From positions 682,001 to 746,000 of the forward strand of contig NZ_FSRO01000001.1 of the NCBI RefSeq assembly GCF_900143275.1: a stretch of DNA of 64,000 bases. The letters are read 5' to 3'. The notes beneath the pieces were generated by a model, which saw nothing but the letters and a program-made list of their open reading frames with translations, was not told the origin of the DNA and ran no database searches. The position numbers and the translations under genes are program-made. Shown one piece after another: positions 21,603 through 32,203 of this stretch. The number at the start of each line of letters is the position of its first letter. Position 1 is the first letter of the stretch. Source of the DNA: Nitrosomonas cryotolerans ATCC 49181. Its GTDB lineage: Bacteria; Pseudomonadota; Gammaproteobacteria; Burkholderiales; Nitrosomonadaceae.

Positions 21603-22397
21603 ATGCAAATAAAGTTAGCATCAAATCCGAGGCCAACGGAGTATAAATCCGAAGTTAGAAATTTAAATTTCTATTATGGTGAATTTAATGCTCTTAAGAA
21701 TATTAATATGGTAATGCATGATAAACAGATTACGGCATTAATTGGCCCTTCTGGGTGTGGAAAATCGACGTTCCTGCGCTGTTTTAATCGAATGCATGAT
21801 TTATATCCAGGCAACCGCTATGAGGGAGAGATTATTCTTTATCCGGATGATGTGAATATCTTGTCATTAAATGTGGATCCAATTGAAGTTCGTATGCGAA
21901 TAAGCATGGTATTTCAAAAGCCAAATCCTTTTCCAAAGTCAATTTATGAAAATGTGGCTTATGGATTACGTGTCAGAGGGGTAAAGCAGCGCGCCGTTTT
22001 GGATGAAAAGATAGAAGAAGCCTTGCGTAATGCGGCTTTATGGGATGAGGTTAAAGACCGAATACATCAACAGGCTTTTAATTTATCCGGCGGTCAACAG
22101 CAAAGATTATGTATTGCTCGTGCGTTGGCAACAGATCCGGAAATATTGTTGTTTGATGAACCGACCTCTGCGTTGGATCCGATAGCAACAGCGAGTATTG
22201 AAGAGTTGATTGCAGATTTAAAAAACAAGGTAACCATATTAATCGTAACGCATAACATGCAACAAGCGGCGAGGGTGTCTGACTATACGGCTTACATGTA
22301 TTTAGGTGAGTTAATTGAATTTGGTGTAACCGATACGATTTTTATAAAGCCTAAAAATAAACAAACAGAAGATTATATCACTGGGCGATTTGGTTGA
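21603..22397 (+). CDS. pstB: Phosphate ABC transporter ATP-binding protein PstB
   Basis: The ATPase that powers PstCA. ATG 21603 follows AGAGAGAATC and gives 264 residues; a GTG at 21588 would overlap pstA and add five residues. Walker A is GPSGCGKST, the signature LSGGQQQR, and Walker [13 protein letters not shown], with a downstream switch histidine in LIVTHNMQQ. The phosphate-type Q-loop [22 protein letters not shown] marks it as PstB rather than another importer. No phoU follows. Confidence 0.96.
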   Translation: MQIKLASNPRPTEYKSEVRNLNFYYGEFNALKNINMVMHDKQITALIGPSGCGKSTFLRCFNRMHDLYPGNRYEGEIILYPDDVNILSLNVDPIEVRMRISMVFQKPNPFPKSIYENVAYGLRVRGVKQRAVLDEKIEEALRNAALWDEVKDRIHQQAFNLSGGQQQRLCIARALATDPEILLFDEPTSALDPIATASIEELIADLKNKVTILIVTHNMQQAARVSDYTAYMYLGELIEFGVTDTIFIKPKNKQTEDYITGRFG

Positions 22398-23337
22398 GAG
22401 TATGACGGATCTTTATGTGTCTGAATCTATCAGAATAAAAAATGAGAAATCGACATCTTTTTGCTAGTGATATCAGCATTTTCATATTGCTTTTTTTATC
22501 TCATTTATTCTAAATATTCAGCTTCCTATAAATGCATGCTTCAGTGCTAATTAGTTTTTCTAATGAGAACTACGGAGTAGATGGCATGAAAATAGTTCAG
22601 TGCGATACGGGTTATTGAGGTTCTGAAACAATAGGAACCTGGGTGTGGAGTGAAGGTGACAGAGATTTTTTCGATATTTTTGTAGCTGAGAAGCTGTCGC
22701 ATGATAGATTGGAGATGGGGTAAACAGAGGAACTTAAGTTGTTGGGTAATGAGAGTCGGTACTTAAAGTGGCTGATTGTTGATCGAAACAATCTTATCAG
22801 AAAAAATATGGGTAAAGAATAGTAAGTTCGGAATCATTTTTAATGAAAATAGAAATAGTATGGAACTAACTTGAAAAGGCATACTCATATTGTAGCAAGT
22901 AGTGGATTATGGTGCTCAACGATACTGTATTCTCATTAGGTAAACCATCTGAATAGTTACAGCTGAGAGCTTGGATGTTTGAAAGGAATTTGTTCATCCG
23001 TCTGCCTCGTGCTAGGGAGGCCCGAAATCATAAATCATGGCAATATACTGATAATAATGTTTGGTCATGTATGTTTTAGGCTTGAGCTAACGGATACTTA
23101 TGGAATCCACGCACGAAATCCACGATAAGATAGATGAATCAATCGTGCTATTATAAGCAGACAAGGAAAATTATTCAATATGAATCAGCTGCTTATATTT
23201 AATAAGGCATTTTTGCTATCATGAGTGCATAAGCTAATAGTAGATTAATTTCAATAAGATTAGCTGAAATAATCTATTCATTATTCATCGACTACATAGC
23301 ATAAAAAAATTAAACGGATATTCGTAACGTAACTAAA

Positions 23338-23367
23338 AAATCAGCTAGCTAGTAAGATCGCTGATTT
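23338..23367. terminator. Small inverted repeat in the intergenic desert
   Basis: AAATCAGC (23338-23345) and GCTGATTT (23360-23367) form an 8-bp stem with A-rich 5' and T-rich 3' sides, the form of a small bidirectional terminator. No gene ends nearby, so its meaning is unclear. Confidence 0.25.
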
Positions 23368-23752
23368 AATATGAGTAAATAATGTGAATTTAAGGGTAGA
23401 TCTATAATCGTACGCTTGTCTGTTTTGTAAATTTCATATTTCTAAGTGTCATATAGTGTTTAGTGTATATTATAAAGTGAGATGAGTTGAACTATTATCT
23501 GCTATATTGATGTTCGTATCCGTTTAAAGATAAGGGTACCTGAAAAAATATATTTCTAGCACGTCGGTTTTTATATTGATCCTAGGATAAATATTTGGAT
23601 CTCTTTTATTACGCTAAAGTAATAATATAAGGTAGATATAGTTATTTATTAACGAGTTGTGTAAGTGTTCTGAATCCAAATGGATAAATTGGAATAGCTG
23701 CTTGTTAGGCAGAAATCATACGCTAATCTTGGTCAACAAATAAGACTTGCAA

Positions 23753-23768
23753 TTGACTAGATAGTCAA
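23753..23768. promoter_or_regulatory. 16-bp palindrome upstream of tpiA
   Basis: TTGACTA, GA, TAGTCAA form a perfect inverted repeat 43 bp before the tpiA start. The size and position suit a dimeric regulator's operator or a leader hairpin, but no known consensus was matched. Confidence 0.3.
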
Positions 23769-23811
23769 TCAAGGGTAGCATCGCCGACTTTGAAGTTAAG
23801 GGTTAAGTAAA

Positions 23812-24567
23812 ATGCGCGAGAAGCTAGTAGCAGGTAACTGGAAAATGCATGGTAATCAGGCCGAAAATAAAAGCTTATTAAATGCGGTAGTTGCAGGCGT
23901 TGCAGAATTGCGCGGAAAAGATATCGCAGTATGTGCACCTTACCCTTATTTGTCGTTAGTTCAAACTATGTTGCGGGATACAAATATTGTCTGGGGAGCG
24001 CAGAACGTCAGTCAGTATGATAAAGGAGCTTATACGGGAGAGATCTCAGCAGCAATGTTAAAAGATTTTGATTGTAGCTATGTAATTGTAGGTCATTCAG
24101 AAAGAAGAGCGCTTTATAACGAAGATAGCCATACAGTTGCACTGAAATATGTAGCAGTGCAACGAGAAGGAATGGTGCCTATTTTATGTGTGGGTGAAAC
24201 GCTGGAACAGCGAGAATCTGGAATAACCGAGAAAATAATCTCGGAGCAATTAGATGCGGTAATGAATATGGCAGGTGGAGCTTCGTTGGGTAAAGCAGTA
24301 ATAGCTTATGAGCCTGTTTGGGCAATAGGGACCGGTAAAACTGCAACTCCGCAACAGGCTCAGGAAGTACATGAATTTATTAGAGCAAGAGTAGCAATTC
24401 AAAATGCCGAAGAAGCTGACAACCTAGTGATTCTTTATGGCGGTAGTGTTAAGGCTAATAATGCTGCTGAATTGTTTAATATGCCGGATATAGATGGTGG
24501 GTTGATTGGCGGGGCTTCGCTGGTTGCTACCGAATTTATTTCAATCTGCCAAGCATTGCAGAATTAA
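23812..24567 (+). CDS. tpiA: Triosephosphate isomerase
   Basis: Interconverts dihydroxyacetone phosphate and glyceraldehyde 3-phosphate in glycolysis, gluconeogenesis and the Calvin cycle. The 251-residue product has the catalytic lysine in GNWKMHG near residue 11, the histidine in VGHSERR near 95, and the signature AYEPVWAIGTGKTA holding the catalytic glutamate, followed by the phosphate loop YGGSVKANN. Start ATG follows AAGGGTTAAG. It leads into secG after 18 bp, a common proteobacterial pair. Confidence 0.98.
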   Translation: MREKLVAGNWKMHGNQAENKSLLNAVVAGVAELRGKDIAVCAPYPYLSLVQTMLRDTNIVWGAQNVSQYDKGAYTGEISAAMLKDFDCSYVIVGHSERRALYNEDSHTVALKYVAVQREGMVPILCVGETLEQRESGITEKIISEQLDAVMNMAGGASLGKAVIAYEPVWAIGTGKTATPQQAQEVHEFIRARVAIQNAEEADNLVILYGGSVKANNAAELFNMPDIDGGLIGGASLVATEFISICQALQN

Positions 24568-24585
24568 CTATTTGGAGTAAGCACG

Positions 24586-24975
24586 TTGGAAACCTTGATC
24601 TGGTCTGCGCATGTATTAACAGCTATTATTGTAATTGTATTGGTATTATTGCAACATGGAAAAGGCGCCGATATGGGGGCTGCGTTTGGTAGTGGGTCGT
24701 CCGGAAGTTTGTTTGGTGCGAGTGGCTCTGCTACTTTCTTAAGTCGCGCCACGGCCGTGATTGCTGCTATTTTTTTTGCGACAAGCTTGGGGCTTACCTA
24801 TTTATCGAGTAATAGAGTTGAGGATAAAGGTGTGATGAGCAGCGTTATGGATGAGATAAATGAATCTAATAATTCATCCGTTGCGATAGACGCTGAATCC
24901 ATCCAAGAAAATAAGGAAATATCGGAAACGACTGGGTTGAACGATTCCTCTAGGGCAGGGCAAATTCCGGAATAA
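24586..24975 (+). CDS. secG: Preprotein translocase subunit SecG
   Basis: Accessory subunit of the SecYEG channel. TTG at 24586 follows TTTGGAGTAAG and gives 129 residues starting METLIWSAHVLTAIIVIVLVLLQHGKGADMG, the classic SecG start. Two membrane segments (about 5-22 and 52-70) enclose the conserved GAAFGSGSSGSLFGASGSATFLSR loop. The C-terminal 50 residues are polar and serine/glutamate-rich, as is common in betaproteobacterial SecG. Confidence 0.95.
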   Translation: METLIWSAHVLTAIIVIVLVLLQHGKGADMGAAFGSGSSGSLFGASGSATFLSRATAVIAAIFFATSLGLTYLSSNRVEDKGVMSSVMDEINESNNSSVAIDAESIQENKEISETTGLNDSSRAGQIPE

Positions 24976-25015
24976 TAGATAATATCTGCTAGATTTAGTT
25001 GTGTATTGTTTGACT

Positions 25016-25100
25016 GCCGACGTGGTGGAATTGGTAGACACGCCGTCTTGAGGGGGCGGTGGCGAAAGCTGTGCGAGTTCGAGTCTCGCCGTCGGCACCA
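25016..25100 (+). tRNA. tRNA-Leu (GAG)
   Basis: An 85-nt class II tRNA with acceptor GCCGACG pairing CGTCGGC, D-arm TGGTGGAATTGGTAGACACGC, anticodon loop TTGAGGG (anticodon GAG), long variable arm, T-loop TTCGAGT and encoded CCA. Lying between secG and nuoA is a common betaproteobacterial arrangement. Confidence 0.96.
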
Positions 25101-25189
25101 TGTCTACTAGCTTATACTTATTATAATTAATATTGATGAGCATATAACCGAGATTAATGGTGTTTTTATCTTCTAAATAAATTATTTGA

Positions 25190-25549
25190 ATGATGCTTGA
25201 AAATTATTTTCCAATTCTTTTATTTCTTTTGGTCGGCTTGGCTGTAGGTGTTGTGCCGATGCTGCTTGGATGGCTGTTAGCGCCTAATCGTCCGGATAGC
25301 GAAAAATTATCACCATATGAATGTGGTTTTGAAGCATTCGAAGATGCGCGTATGAAATTTGATGTACGCTATTATCTGGTTGCTATTTTATTTATTTTGT
25401 TTGATTTGGAGATTGCGTTTTTATTTCCATGGGCAATCGTGCTTAACGAGATTGGATTGTTTGGCTTTATTGCGATGATGGTTTTTCTCGGTATTCTGGT
25501 AGTAGGTTTTATCTACGAATGGATGAGAGGAGCCTTGGAGTGGGATTGA
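25190..25549 (+). CDS. nuoA: NADH-quinone oxidoreductase subunit A
   Basis: Small membrane subunit of complex I, 119 residues, with three hydrophobic segments and the conserved loop [33 protein letters not shown] between the first two. It opens an uninterrupted nuoA-to-nuoN run. Two adjacent ATGs (25190, 25193) make the exact first codon uncertain by one residue. nuoB starts 4 bp after the stop. Confidence 0.97.
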   Translation: MMLENYFPILLFLLVGLAVGVVPMLLGWLLAPNRPDSEKLSPYECGFEAFEDARMKFDVRYYLVAILFILFDLEIAFLFPWAIVLNEIGLFGFIAMMVFLGILVVGFIYEWMRGALEWD

Positions 25550-25553
25550 TACT

Positions 25554-26030
25554 ATGAGCATTGAAGGCACCCTGGAAAAGGGATTCGTTACAACAAGTTT
25601 GGATTCGATTATTAATTGGGGCAGAACCGGGTCGATGTGGCCAATGACATTTGGTTTAGCTTGTTGTGCAGTTGAAATGATGCAGACGGGCGCGTCACGT
25701 TATGATCTGGATCGCTTTGGTATTGTTTTTCGCCCAAGTCCGAGACAGTCTGATGTAATGATTGTGGCAGGCACGTTGTGTAATAAAATGGCGCCTGCCT
25801 TACGCAAGGTCTATGATCAAATGGCAGAACCTCGGTGGGTTATCTCGATGGGCTCTTGTGCAAATGGTGGCGGATATTATCATTACTCTTATTCGGTAGT
25901 GCGCGGATGTGATCGTATCGTACCAGTTGATATCTATGTACCGGGATGTCCTCCAACAGCGGAGGCATTGTTATACGGCATTATTCAATTGCAAAATAAA
26001 ATAAACCGTACTAATACTATTGCGCGCTGA
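25554..26030 (+). CDS. nuoB: NADH-quinone oxidoreductase subunit B
   Basis: Carries the terminal 4Fe-4S cluster N2 that reduces quinone. The 158-residue product shows the tandem cysteines in [11 protein letters not shown] and the further ligands in [21 protein letters not shown] and [15 protein letters not shown]. Start ATG is 4 bp after nuoA. Confidence 0.98.
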   Translation: MSIEGTLEKGFVTTSLDSIINWGRTGSMWPMTFGLACCAVEMMQTGASRYDLDRFGIVFRPSPRQSDVMIVAGTLCNKMAPALRKVYDQMAEPRWVISMGSCANGGGYYHYSYSVVRGCDRIVPVDIYVPGCPPTAEALLYGIIQLQNKINRTNTIAR

Positions 26031-26035
26031 TACGA

Positions 26036-26650
26036 ATGTCTAATACACGTCTAGAAACTCTTTCTTCATGTTTAAAGAATATACTGGCAGATAAACTGAT
26101 CAGTATAAATAAACAATTTGATGAATTGACTATTATAGTTTGCCCTGCAGATATCACTGATGTATGTCGGATGCTACGCGATAGTCCTGAGTTAGATTTT
26201 GATATGTTGATTGACTTATGTGGAGTGGACTATGCTACTTATCATAGTAAGCCTGAGTCAGGAGATCAGCAAGGTGGACGTTTCGCTGTGGTCTACCATC
26301 TACTTTCAATAAAGCATAATTGTAGATTGCGTATCAAAGTATTTGCTGAGAGCGATGAATTTCCAGTAGTAGATTCAGTGATTGATATCTGGCCCGCTGT
26401 CAATTGGTTTGAACGTGAGGCGTTTGATTTATTTGGCATCGTTTTTGTTGGTCATCCAGATTTGCGTCGTATTCTCACAGACTATGGCTTTATCGGGAAC
26501 CCGTTTCGTAAGGATTTTCCACTCAGCGGAAATGTGGAAATGCGCTATGATGATGAGCAAAAAAGAGTTATTTATCAACCGGTGAGTATAGAGCCACGCA
26601 TTATTACACCACATGTAATTCGCGAGGAGCATTATGGAGAGAGCAATTAA
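26036..26650 (+). CDS. nuoC: NADH-quinone oxidoreductase subunit C
   Basis: Peripheral-arm subunit of complex I, 204 residues, as a separate gene rather than the nuoCD fusion of E. coli. It contains the 30-kDa subunit signature region [29 protein letters not shown] and ends in a positively charged tail. Start is 5 bp after nuoB. Confidence 0.96.
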   Translation: MSNTRLETLSSCLKNILADKLISINKQFDELTIIVCPADITDVCRMLRDSPELDFDMLIDLCGVDYATYHSKPESGDQQGGRFAVVYHLLSIKHNCRLRIKVFAESDEFPVVDSVIDIWPAVNWFEREAFDLFGIVFVGHPDLRRILTDYGFIGNPFRKDFPLSGNVEMRYDDEQKRVIYQPVSIEPRIITPHVIREEHYGESN

Positions 26651-26706
26651 TTGCTCGACTCCAGAAGCATCGATTTTATTTTTAGACAGAATTTTTGAAG
26701 CAGAGT

Positions 26707-27960
26707 ATGGCTGAGATACGTAATTACACCATGAATTTTGGACCTCAACACCCGGCAGCTCACGGTGTGTTGCGTTTGGTATTGGAGTTAGACGGTGAGG
26801 TCATCCGACGTGCTGATCCGCATATTGGATTATTGCATCGTGCCACAGAGAAATTAGCAGAAAACAAAACTTACATTCAATCTGTTCCATATATGGATCG
26901 GTTAGATTATGTTTCGATGATGGTTAATGAGCACGCCTATGTCATGGCCATTGAAAAATTATTGAAACTTGAGGTTCCACTGCGTGCGCAATATATCCGT
27001 GTGATGTTTGATGAAATTACACGTATTCTTAATCATTTATTATGGTTAGGCGCACATGCGCTGGATGTTGGTGCAATGACGGTATTCCTTTACGCTTTCC
27101 GTGAGCGAGAGGATCTTATGGATTGTTATGAAGCGGTATCGGGTGCCAGGATGCATGCTGCCTATTATCGACCTGGCGGAGTATATCGAGATTTGCCAGA
27201 TGCTATGCCGCAGTACCAGTCATCTAAGATTCATAACGAGAAGACAACACGCGCACGCAATGAAAATCGGCAAGGCACATTATTGGATTTTATCGACGAT
27301 TTTACCAACCGATTTCCTAAATTTGTCGATGAATATGAAACACTGCTTACCGATAACCGTATTTGGAAGCAACGCTTGGTAGATATTGGCATTGTTTCGC
27401 CTGAACGTGCAAAAGCACTTGGTTTTACAGGCCCTATGCTGCGTGGTTCCGGTGTGGAATGGGATTTGCGAAGAAAGCAGCCTTATGAAGTTTATGACCG
27501 CATAGATTTTGATATTCCTGTAGGCGTCAATGGCGACTGCTATGATCGCTATCTTGTTCGTATGGAGGAGTTTCGTGAATCAAATCGTATCATTAAGCAA
27601 TGTGTTGAGTGGTTAAGAAAAAATCCGGGTCCGGTAATCACTGATAATCATAAGGTTGCACCTCCTTCTCGCATTGATATGAAACAGAACATGGAAGAAA
27701 TGATTCATCATTTCAAATTGTTTACAGAAGGTTTTCATGTGCCAGCCGGGGAAGCATATGCGGCAGTAGAGCATCCTAAAGGAGAGTTTGGAATTTATTT
27801 GGTGTCTAATGGCGCTAATATGCCCTACCGTTTAAAAATACGTGCACCGGGGTTTCCTCATTTAGCCGCATTAGACGAGATGTCGCGTGGTCATATGATT
27901 GCTGATGTTGTTGCAATTATTGGTACACAAGATATTGTATTTGGTGAGATAGATAGATAA
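26707..27960 (+). CDS. nuoD: NADH-quinone oxidoreductase subunit D
   Basis: The 49-kDa subunit that forms the quinone pocket with NuoB. I start at ATG 26707, giving 417 residues beginning [20 protein letters not shown], the standard form; an in-frame TTG at 26695 would add four residues. The [10 protein letters not shown] and FGEIDR C-terminal motifs are present. It lies 56 bp after nuoC. Confidence 0.97.
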   Translation: MAEIRNYTMNFGPQHPAAHGVLRLVLELDGEVIRRADPHIGLLHRATEKLAENKTYIQSVPYMDRLDYVSMMVNEHAYVMAIEKLLKLEVPLRAQYIRVMFDEITRILNHLLWLGAHALDVGAMTVFLYAFREREDLMDCYEAVSGARMHAAYYRPGGVYRDLPDAMPQYQSSKIHNEKTTRARNENRQGTLLDFIDDFTNRFPKFVDEYETLLTDNRIWKQRLVDIGIVSPERAKALGFTGPMLRGSGVEWDLRRKQPYEVYDRIDFDIPVGVNGDCYDRYLVRMEEFRESNRIIKQCVEWLRKNPGPVITDNHKVAPPSRIDMKQNMEEMIHHFKLFTEGFHVPAGEAYAAVEHPKGEFGIYLVSNGANMPYRLKIRAPGFPHLAALDEMSRGHMIADVVAIIGTQDIVFGEIDR

Positions 27961-27965
27961 TTAAG

Positions 27966-28442
27966 ATGCTAAGCATTGAATCCCTTAAAAAAATAGATCG
28001 AGAAATTGCCAAGTATCCTGTCGATCAGAAGCAGTCAGCTGTCATGTCAGCGCTTGCTATCGCTCAGGATGAAAAAGGCTGGTTAGCAAATGAAACAATG
28101 GATTTTGTCGCCGATTATTTAGATATGCCGCCAATTGCGGTATATGAAGTCGCGACATTCTATAATATGTATAATTTGGAACCAACGGGCCAATACAAAA
28201 TAACAGTCTGTACCAATTTACCTTGTGCTTTGTCCGGTGGTAATGATGCGGCTGCGTATTTAAAGGAAAGATTAGGCATCGGATTTAATCAAACCACGGT
28301 CGATGGTAAATTTACGCTAAGGGAAGGTGAGTGCATGGGTGCATGTGGTGATGCGCCGGTATTATTGGTTAACAATAAACGTATGTGCAGTTTTATGTCC
28401 AACGAGATGGTTGACAAATTGTTGGAGGAGTTAAGCAAATGA
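27966..28442 (+). CDS. nuoE: NADH-quinone oxidoreductase subunit E
   Basis: The 24-kDa subunit holding the 2Fe-2S cluster N1a. The 158-residue product has ligand cysteines in CTNLPC and in [11 protein letters not shown], within a thioredoxin-like fold. Its stop overlaps the nuoF start by four bases (ATGA), suggesting coupled translation of the NADH-oxidising module. Confidence 0.96.
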   Translation: MLSIESLKKIDREIAKYPVDQKQSAVMSALAIAQDEKGWLANETMDFVADYLDMPPIAVYEVATFYNMYNLEPTGQYKITVCTNLPCALSGGNDAAAYLKERLGIGFNQTTVDGKFTLREGECMGACGDAPVLLVNNKRMCSFMSNEMVDKLLEELSK

Positions 28443-29716
28443 AATCATTTCCGCAGATTTTGCTGGCCGGCGTTGATCCATCTGATCCTGATAACTGGCG
28501 TTTAAAAAACTATGAAAAACGTGAAGGATATCTTGCACTTAAAACTATTCTGAGAGAAAAGACTTCTCCTGATGAAGTGCTGGAAGAAGTAAAGAAATCT
28601 GCATTGCGTGGACGTGGTGGGGCAGGATTTCCGACTGGATTGAAATGGAGTTTCATGCCGAAGCAATATGAAGGCGAGAAATATATCGTTTGCAATTCGG
28701 ATGAAGGTGAGCCAGGTACATTTAAGGATCGAGATATTATGCAGCATAATCCACATATCCTGATCGAGGGTATGCTGATAGCTGCTTACACTATGGGTGT
28801 TAAGACCGGATATAACTATATCCATGGTGAGATTTGGAAAACTTATGAACGTATGGAAGAGGCTGTTGAAGAAGCGCGTGCTGCGGGATACCTTGGTGAT
28901 CATATTCTAGGATCCTCTTTTAGTTTCCAATTACACAATCATCATGGCTATGGTGCGTATATTTGTGGTGAAGAGACGGCTTTGCTGGAATCTATTGAGG
29001 GTAAAAAGGGTCAGCCACGTTTTAAGCCACCCTTTCCGGCTAATTATGGCCTATATGGGAAACCCACCACAATTAACAATACAGAGACTTTCGCGTCGGT
29101 ACCATGGATTCTCCGTAATGGGGGTGAGCAATATCTCCAGATTGGCAAGCCGAATAATGGTGGTACCAAGATTTTCTCAGTATCAGGCCATGTCAATAAT
29201 CCCGGGAATTTTGAGATCCCATTGGGAACGCCTTTTGCTGAATTGTTAGAAATGGCGGGTGGTATGCGTGGCGGAAAAAAATTAAAAGGATGCATCCCTG
29301 GAGGATCATCAATGCCTGTGCTGCCTGGAGATGTCATGATGAAGACCGATATGGATTATGATTCTATTGCAAAAGCGGGCTCCATGCTTGGATCAGGTGC
29401 TGTAATTATTATGGATGAAACAACTTGTATGGTAAAAGCGCTGGAGCGATTATCATATTTCTATTATGAAGAATCCTGCGGTCAATGTACGCCGTGCCGC
29501 GAAGGCACGGGTTGGCTTTACCGTATTATTAATCGTATCGAAAATGGCAAAGGACGAGAAGAGGATCTGGATCTTTTGGATAACATTGCAGACAATATCC
29601 AGGGACGGACGATCTGTGCATTGGGTGATGCAGCGGCAATGCCAGTGCGTGCAATGATTCAACATTTTCGCGACGAGTTTGCATATCATATAGAACATAA
29701 AAAATGTATGGTGTAG
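28439..29716 (+). CDS. nuoF: NADH-quinone oxidoreductase subunit F
   Basis: NADH- and FMN-binding subunit with 4Fe-4S cluster N3. The 425-residue product has the dinucleotide-binding [13 protein letters not shown], the FMN region [15 protein letters not shown], the conserved [17 protein letters not shown], and the cluster ligands in [15 protein letters not shown] near residue 350. Confidence 0.98.
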   Translation: MKSFPQILLAGVDPSDPDNWRLKNYEKREGYLALKTILREKTSPDEVLEEVKKSALRGRGGAGFPTGLKWSFMPKQYEGEKYIVCNSDEGEPGTFKDRDIMQHNPHILIEGMLIAAYTMGVKTGYNYIHGEIWKTYERMEEAVEEARAAGYLGDHILGSSFSFQLHNHHGYGAYICGEETALLESIEGKKGQPRFKPPFPANYGLYGKPTTINNTETFASVPWILRNGGEQYLQIGKPNNGGTKIFSVSGHVNNPGNFEIPLGTPFAELLEMAGGMRGGKKLKGCIPGGSSMPVLPGDVMMKTDMDYDSIAKAGSMLGSGAVIIMDETTCMVKALERLSYFYYEESCGQCTPCREGTGWLYRIINRIENGKGREEDLDLLDNIADNIQGRTICALGDAAAMPVRAMIQHFRDEFAYHIEHKKCMV

Positions 29717-29779
29717 CCTCTTCCCGCGTGTACAACGTGTCAATCTGACTATTCCTGATTAAACTAAGAATATTAGCTG

Positions 29780-32182
29780 ATGATCAATATTGAAATCGAC
29801 GGTAAGCCGGTATCTGTGCCCAAAGGCGGCACCATCATGGATGGTGCTAAGCAACTGGGTGTATATATTCCCCATTTTTGTTACCACAAGAAATTATCTA
29901 TTGCGGCAAATTGTCGTATGTGTCTGGTTCAGGTAGAAAAAGCACCTAAGCCGTTACCTGCCTGCGCGACGCCTGTTATGGATGGAATGAAGGTATTTAC
30001 ACATACGGAACAAGCAGTGACGGCACAAAAGGGTGTGATGGAGTTTTTGTTAATTAATCACCCGTTAGATTGTCCGATCTGTGATCAGGGTGGTGAATGT
30101 CAGTTGCAGGATTTGGCAGTAGGGTATGGCGCAAGCGGATCGCGTTATGCTGAAGCTAAACGTGTAGTGGCGAACAAAAATCTGGGATCACTAATTTCTA
30201 CGGATATGACTCGTTGTATTCACTGTACGAGGTGTGTGCGCTTTGGTCAGGAAATAGCTGGGATTATGGAGCTAGGAATGGCGGGGCGAGGAGAACATGT
30301 AGAGATTCTCTCATTTGTTGGAAAAACAGTTGATTCGGAATTATCCGGTAATATGATCGACCTCTGTCCTGTTGGAGCATTGGTCAGTAAACCATTCCGA
30401 TATTCTGCGCGTACTTGGGAATTGTCACGCAGAAAATCCATTAGTCCACATTGTGGTCTTGGCTCTAACCTGATAGTACAGGTAAAACAGAATCGGGTAA
30501 TGCGTGTTTTGCCGAGAGAGAATGAAGAGGTTAATGAATGCTGGCTATCAGATAAAGATCGTTTTTCTTATGAGGGGTTGAACTCAGACGATAGGCTGAC
30601 TAAGCCAATGATAAAGCGTAATGGAGAATGGATTGAGTGTAACTGGCAAGATGCATTGGCTTTTTTAGTTACTGGCCTTAAAAAAGTAAAAGAAAAAAAC
30701 GGTGATAAGAGTATTGGCGCATTAGCCTCTCCGCATAGCACATTAGAGGAACTTTATTTATTACAGAAACTAATGCGATCGATGGGCAGTGAAAATATTG
30801 ATCATCGTTTGCGTCAATCGGATTTTCGTGCGGATAGCCAATTGCAAGGCGTGCCCTGGCTAGGTGTTCGTCTTGCGCAAGTTTCAAATTTGAAATCGGT
30901 ATTGGTGATTGGCAGTACATTACGAAAGGATCACCCACTTATAGCGCAACGTTTACGTCAAGCAGTTAAAAAGGGGATGCAACTGAATCTTGTTAACCCA
31001 GTAGATGATGATTTGTTAACGAAAGTAGCTAATCAAATCGTTGTTGCGCCTAATGCGATAGTGAGATCGCTAGCAGAGATTTTGAAGGCAGCGATAGAGG
31101 TTAAAGGAGTAGAATGCGCTGTTGAATTGAAGCAGATGCTTAGTATTACAGGCAGTTCTGATACTGCACATGCTATTGCTTCGAGCCTGGCCAATAATAA
31201 TCCTGCTGCAATTTTTCTCGGTAATATTGCGCAGCATCATCCACAATATTCAGATATCCATTTGTTGGCTAATACGATTGCACAGGTAACAGGCGCTAGT
31301 TTTGGTTTTCTGGGAGAAGCTGCAAATAGTGTGGGAGCATATATTGCTGGTGCGGTTCCAACAGGTAGCGTAATAGATAAAACTCACCCCGTTGAATTGG
31401 CAGGTCTCAATGCAGCACAGATGCTGATCTCTGGTTCCGATTCTTCTAAGGGATCGTGTCAGGCATTTATATTTATGAATGTAGAGCCGGAATTTGATAC
31501 CTATAATCCACAACAAACATTGAGAACATTGAGATCCGCGGAATTTGTTGTTTCTCTGAGTTCTTATAAAGGCAATGCTTTGCAGTATGCCGATGTATTA
31601 TTACCAATAGCACCTTTTACCGAAACTTCGGGGACCTTTATAAGCACGGAGGGCCGTATTCAAAGCTTTAATGGTGTGGTATCCCCTCTAGGAGATACCC
31701 GTCCCGCATGGAAGGTGTTGCGTGTTATGGGTAATTTATTTGATTTTGATGGTTTTGATTATGAAACCTCGGAACAAGTATATGCAGATATTTTTTCCAA
31801 TGGAACGGCTACTGTTGATGCATATTTGAATAATAATCTGGGAAGTCTTGATATCGCGCTAAATGAGGTCGAGGAAGATAGTATTCAGCGTATTGGAGAG
31901 GTGCCCATCTATCAAGCTGATCCAATTGTACGGCGTGCTGAATCTCTTCAACTGACAAGCGATGCCGCAGAACCACTTGCCTGGATGTCATCTGATCTGC
32001 TGACAAAACTGAATATCTGCGCGGGCGATTATGTGAAGATAAAACAAGGTGACGGTGAAGCGCAGCTGAGAGTGGCCTGTGATAATCACCTGCCTGATAA
32101 TTGTGTACGTGTGGCAGCGGCACATCCGAATACTGCAACCTTAGGTGCAATGTTTGGAGAAGTTTTGGTAGAAAAACTGTAA
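29780..32182 (+). CDS. nuoG: NADH-quinone oxidoreductase subunit G
   Basis: The largest peripheral subunit, 800 residues. An N-terminal 2Fe-2S ferredoxin domain (ligands in FCYHKKLS and NCRMCLVQ) is followed by the His/Cys N5 region CPICDQGGECQLQDLAVGYG and the N4 cluster CIHCTRC. A molybdopterin-oxidoreductase-like domain makes up the rest. At the position of the extra N7 cluster of E. coli only one cysteine (ISPHCGLGSN) is seen, so N7 is probably absent. A 63-bp gap separates it from nuoF. Confidence 0.97.
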   Translation: MINIEIDGKPVSVPKGGTIMDGAKQLGVYIPHFCYHKKLSIAANCRMCLVQVEKAPKPLPACATPVMDGMKVFTHTEQAVTAQKGVMEFLLINHPLDCPICDQGGECQLQDLAVGYGASGSRYAEAKRVVANKNLGSLISTDMTRCIHCTRCVRFGQEIAGIMELGMAGRGEHVEILSFVGKTVDSELSGNMIDLCPVGALVSKPFRYSARTWELSRRKSISPHCGLGSNLIVQVKQNRVMRVLPRENEEVNECWLSDKDRFSYEGLNSDDRLTKPMIKRNGEWIECNWQDALAFLVTGLKKVKEKNGDKSIGALASPHSTLEELYLLQKLMRSMGSENIDHRLRQSDFRADSQLQGVPWLGVRLAQVSNLKSVLVIGSTLRKDHPLIAQRLRQAVKKGMQLNLVNPVDDDLLTKVANQIVVAPNAIVRSLAEILKAAIEVKGVECAVELKQMLSITGSSDTAHAIASSLANNNPAAIFLGNIAQHHPQYSDIHLLANTIAQVTGASFGFLGEAANSVGAYIAGAVPTGSVIDKTHPVELAGLNAAQMLISGSDSSKGSCQAFIFMNVEPEFDTYNPQQTLRTLRSAEFVVSLSSYKGNALQYADVLLPIAPFTETSGTFISTEGRIQSFNGVVSPLGDTRPAWKVLRVMGNLFDFDGFDYETSEQVYADIFSNGTATVDAYLNNNLGSLDIALNEVEEDSIQRIGEVPIYQADPIVRRAESLQLTSDAAEPLAWMSSDLLTKLNICAGDYVKIKQGDGEAQLRVACDNHLPDNCVRVAAAHPNTATLGAMFGEVLVEKL

Positions 32183-32203
32183 CGGTAAGAATTGGGGTTT
32201 TTG

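Larger units (their letters stand above)
22398..23811. other. 1.4-kb AT-rich stretch with no recognisable gene
   Basis: All frames are broken into short pieces on both strands. I looked for a decayed phoU, pstS or transposase and for tmRNA, RNase P RNA, SRP RNA and tRNA landmarks, and saw none. Local structures include a weak stem followed by T7 at 22474-22497, a 7-bp hairpin at 22774-22793, a hairpin at 23338-23367 and a 16-bp palindrome at 23753-23768. It may be a decayed gene region or hold an unrecognised RNA. Confidence 0.5.

Noticed and set aside
22398..23811. Possible RNase P RNA, tmRNA, SRP RNA or tRNA in the gene desert
   Set aside because: None of the conserved sequence landmarks of these RNAs were seen on either strand.
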